This document shows positions 63,120-64,000 of a stretch of DNA of 64,000 bases, piece by piece (position 1 is the first letter of the stretch; each line of letters opens with the position of its first letter). The stretch spans positions 62,001 to 126,000 of the forward strand of contig JAFTYU010000042.1 of assembly GCA_017461235.1 (NCBI GenBank), in the 5' to 3' direction. Below the pieces are notes generated by a model. That model saw nothing but the letters and a program-made list of their open reading frames with translations, was not told the origin of the DNA and did no database searches. The stretch comes from Clostridia bacterium. GTDB lineage: Bacteria > Bacillota > Clostridia > Oscillospirales > Acutalibacteraceae. Both the position numbers and the translations under genes were made by a program.

Positions 63120-64000
63120 ATGTTTTTCAGCGTAGTTGTTCCGGTTTATAACGTTGAGCAGTACCTTAAAGAGTGTGTTGACAGTATTTTGTCACAGACA
63201 TTTAAGGATTTTGAACTTATTCTCGTAAATGACGGTTCAAAAGACAGTAGTCCTGCTATTTGTGACGAATATGCAAAAAGAGACAGTCGCGTTAAAGTTA
63301 TACATAAGGAAAACGGCGGTCAGTCCACTGCAAGAAATAAAGGGATTGAAGCGGCAAGCGGTGAATTTGCAGTATTTCTTGATAGTGATGACCTTCTTTG
63401 TGATGATCATTTTTTCGAGGATATAAAGAATGCAACGGACGAAAATACGGATATTGTTGTTTTTCGTTATTGTAAATATTACGGCGACAGAACCGATGAA
63501 TGCGGTATTTCACTCAGCGGACTCAATTGTGACAATAAAGCAGATTTTCTTCAGGAGCTTGTTAAAAGGGATGCCTTTTTCTGCTCATGCTGGTCTAAAT
63601 GTACACGAATGAGCATACTCAAAGAGAACAACATTATTTTTGATACAAGCCTTTCTTGTGAAGATATGGATTGGTATTACAATGTTGTATCAAAAGCAGA
63701 AAACTTTAAGGTTATTGATAAACCTTATGTTTATTACAGACAGAGAGAAAATTCTGTTACATCATCTTTTAAGAAAAAAAGTATAACAGACTATATTTTT
63801 ACAATAGATAAGTGGAGCAAGGAATTTAATAAAATTCAGAATGAAAGCGAAAAAAAAGTTATGCTTTCTTCCCTTGCGAAGCTTTACTGCAATCTTCTTA
63901 TTTCTTACTCCAGACATACAAAAGAATTAAAAGATTGCAAAAAAGAAATTTTCGGTTTCAAATGGCTTTTAGCATATGACCTTAACCCAAGAACAAAAAT
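63120..64000 (+). CDS. Family 2 glycosyltransferase (partial at window end)
   Basis: About 293 residues are visible before the window ends. It opens FFSVVVPVYNVEQYLKECVD, then ILVNDGSKDSSPAICDEYA, KENGGQSTARNKGIEAASG and VFLDSDDLLCDDHF with the DxD motif; SLSCEDMDWYYNVV carries the ED acceptor motif. Soluble GT-A enzyme. ATG 63120 lies one base after the dehydrogenase-like stop, with GGAG within that gene's end. Sugar specificity unknown. Confidence 0.9.
   Translation, partial: MFFSVVVPVYNVEQYLKECVDSILSQTFKDFELILVNDGSKDSSPAICDEYAKRDSRVKVIHKENGGQSTARNKGIEAASGEFAVFLDSDDLLCDDHFFEDIKNATDENTDIVVFRYCKYYGDRTDECGISLSGLNCDNKADFLQELVKRDAFFCSCWSKCTRMSILKENNIIFDTSLSCEDMDWYYNVVSKAENFKVIDKPYVYYRQRENSVTSSFKKKSITDYIFTIDKWSKEFNKIQNESEKKVMLSSLAKLYCNLLISYSRHTKELKDCKKEIFGFKWLLAYDLNPRTK

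Overview
The window is a chromosomal segment centred on a replication origin. It most likely comes from an uncultured or gut-type member of the Clostridia (Oscillospiraceae/Ruminococcaceae-like; this is inference). The evidence is the order dnaA-dnaN-S4 protein-recF-remB-gyrB-gyrA, DnaD/DnaI-type primosome genes, a CD1247-family acidic zinc-ribbon protein, a SpoIIQ-like M23 protein, strong AGGAGG ribosome sites, many TTG/GTG starts, and promoters with an extended TGn -10 element. I see no rRNA, tRNA, insertion sequence, prophage or CRISPR array.

Left arm, 1-9 kb (minus strand): a surface-glycan operon. It holds a membrane UDP-sugar 4,6-dehydratase (PglF/CapD type), six glycosyltransferases or glycosyltransferase-like genes, and a fused polysaccharide pyruvyl transferase/F420-hydrogenase-beta-like iron-sulfur protein. 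A plus-strand PI-PLC-like gene without a signal peptide separates it from the next operon.

10-20 kb (minus strand): one long operon that starts with exopolysaccharide control genes (CpsB phosphatase, Ig-like membrane protein, two BY-kinase/Wzz proteins). With 4-bp overlaps it runs on into an ABC exporter, a PqqD-like chaperone, a radical SAM/SPASM enzyme, a 91-residue precursor-like peptide, an HprK-like kinase and a NTP_transf_5 nucleotidyltransferase. This looks like an undescribed RiPP-type modification cassette wired into exopolysaccharide regulation, and it is the most interesting part of the window. A 27-bp repeat with a 32-bp period has cut short the ABC gene and removed what was probably a fourth overlap.

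20-40 kb: a DUF1294 gene broken by one in-frame TGA, recG with a LexA-like box at its promoter, a fucU-dnaI-dnaD-propeller protein operon, an EF-G paralogue, a GPH/MFS transporter with a coiled-coil tail lying between two perfect parS-like palindromes, a structured RNA-like region, spoIIQ-like, nhaC, yitT, a sugar isomerase, rarA and a RING-like zinc protein.

40-51 kb: dnaA, a probable oriC with clustered DnaA boxes in the dnaA-dnaN gap, dnaN, an S4 protein, recF, remB, gyrB, gyrA, an LCP-family ligase and a small membrane protein. This is followed by a likely small RNA with its own promoter and terminator.

51-57 kb (minus strand): CD1247-like protein, efp, aspS, an ABC-2 transporter pair and a 49-residue hydrophobic peptide gene.

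57-64 kb (plus strand): a second glycan operon. It encodes a sugar transferase, HpcH/HpaI aldolase-like protein, PglE-like aminotransferase, PglC-like transferase, PglD-like acetyltransferase, GT4, a 2-hydroxyacid-dehydrogenase-like protein that lacks two catalytic residues, and a GT2 cut by the window edge. Together with the PglF-like protein of the left arm it could supply a full UDP-diNAc-bacillosamine pathway, split across the origin.
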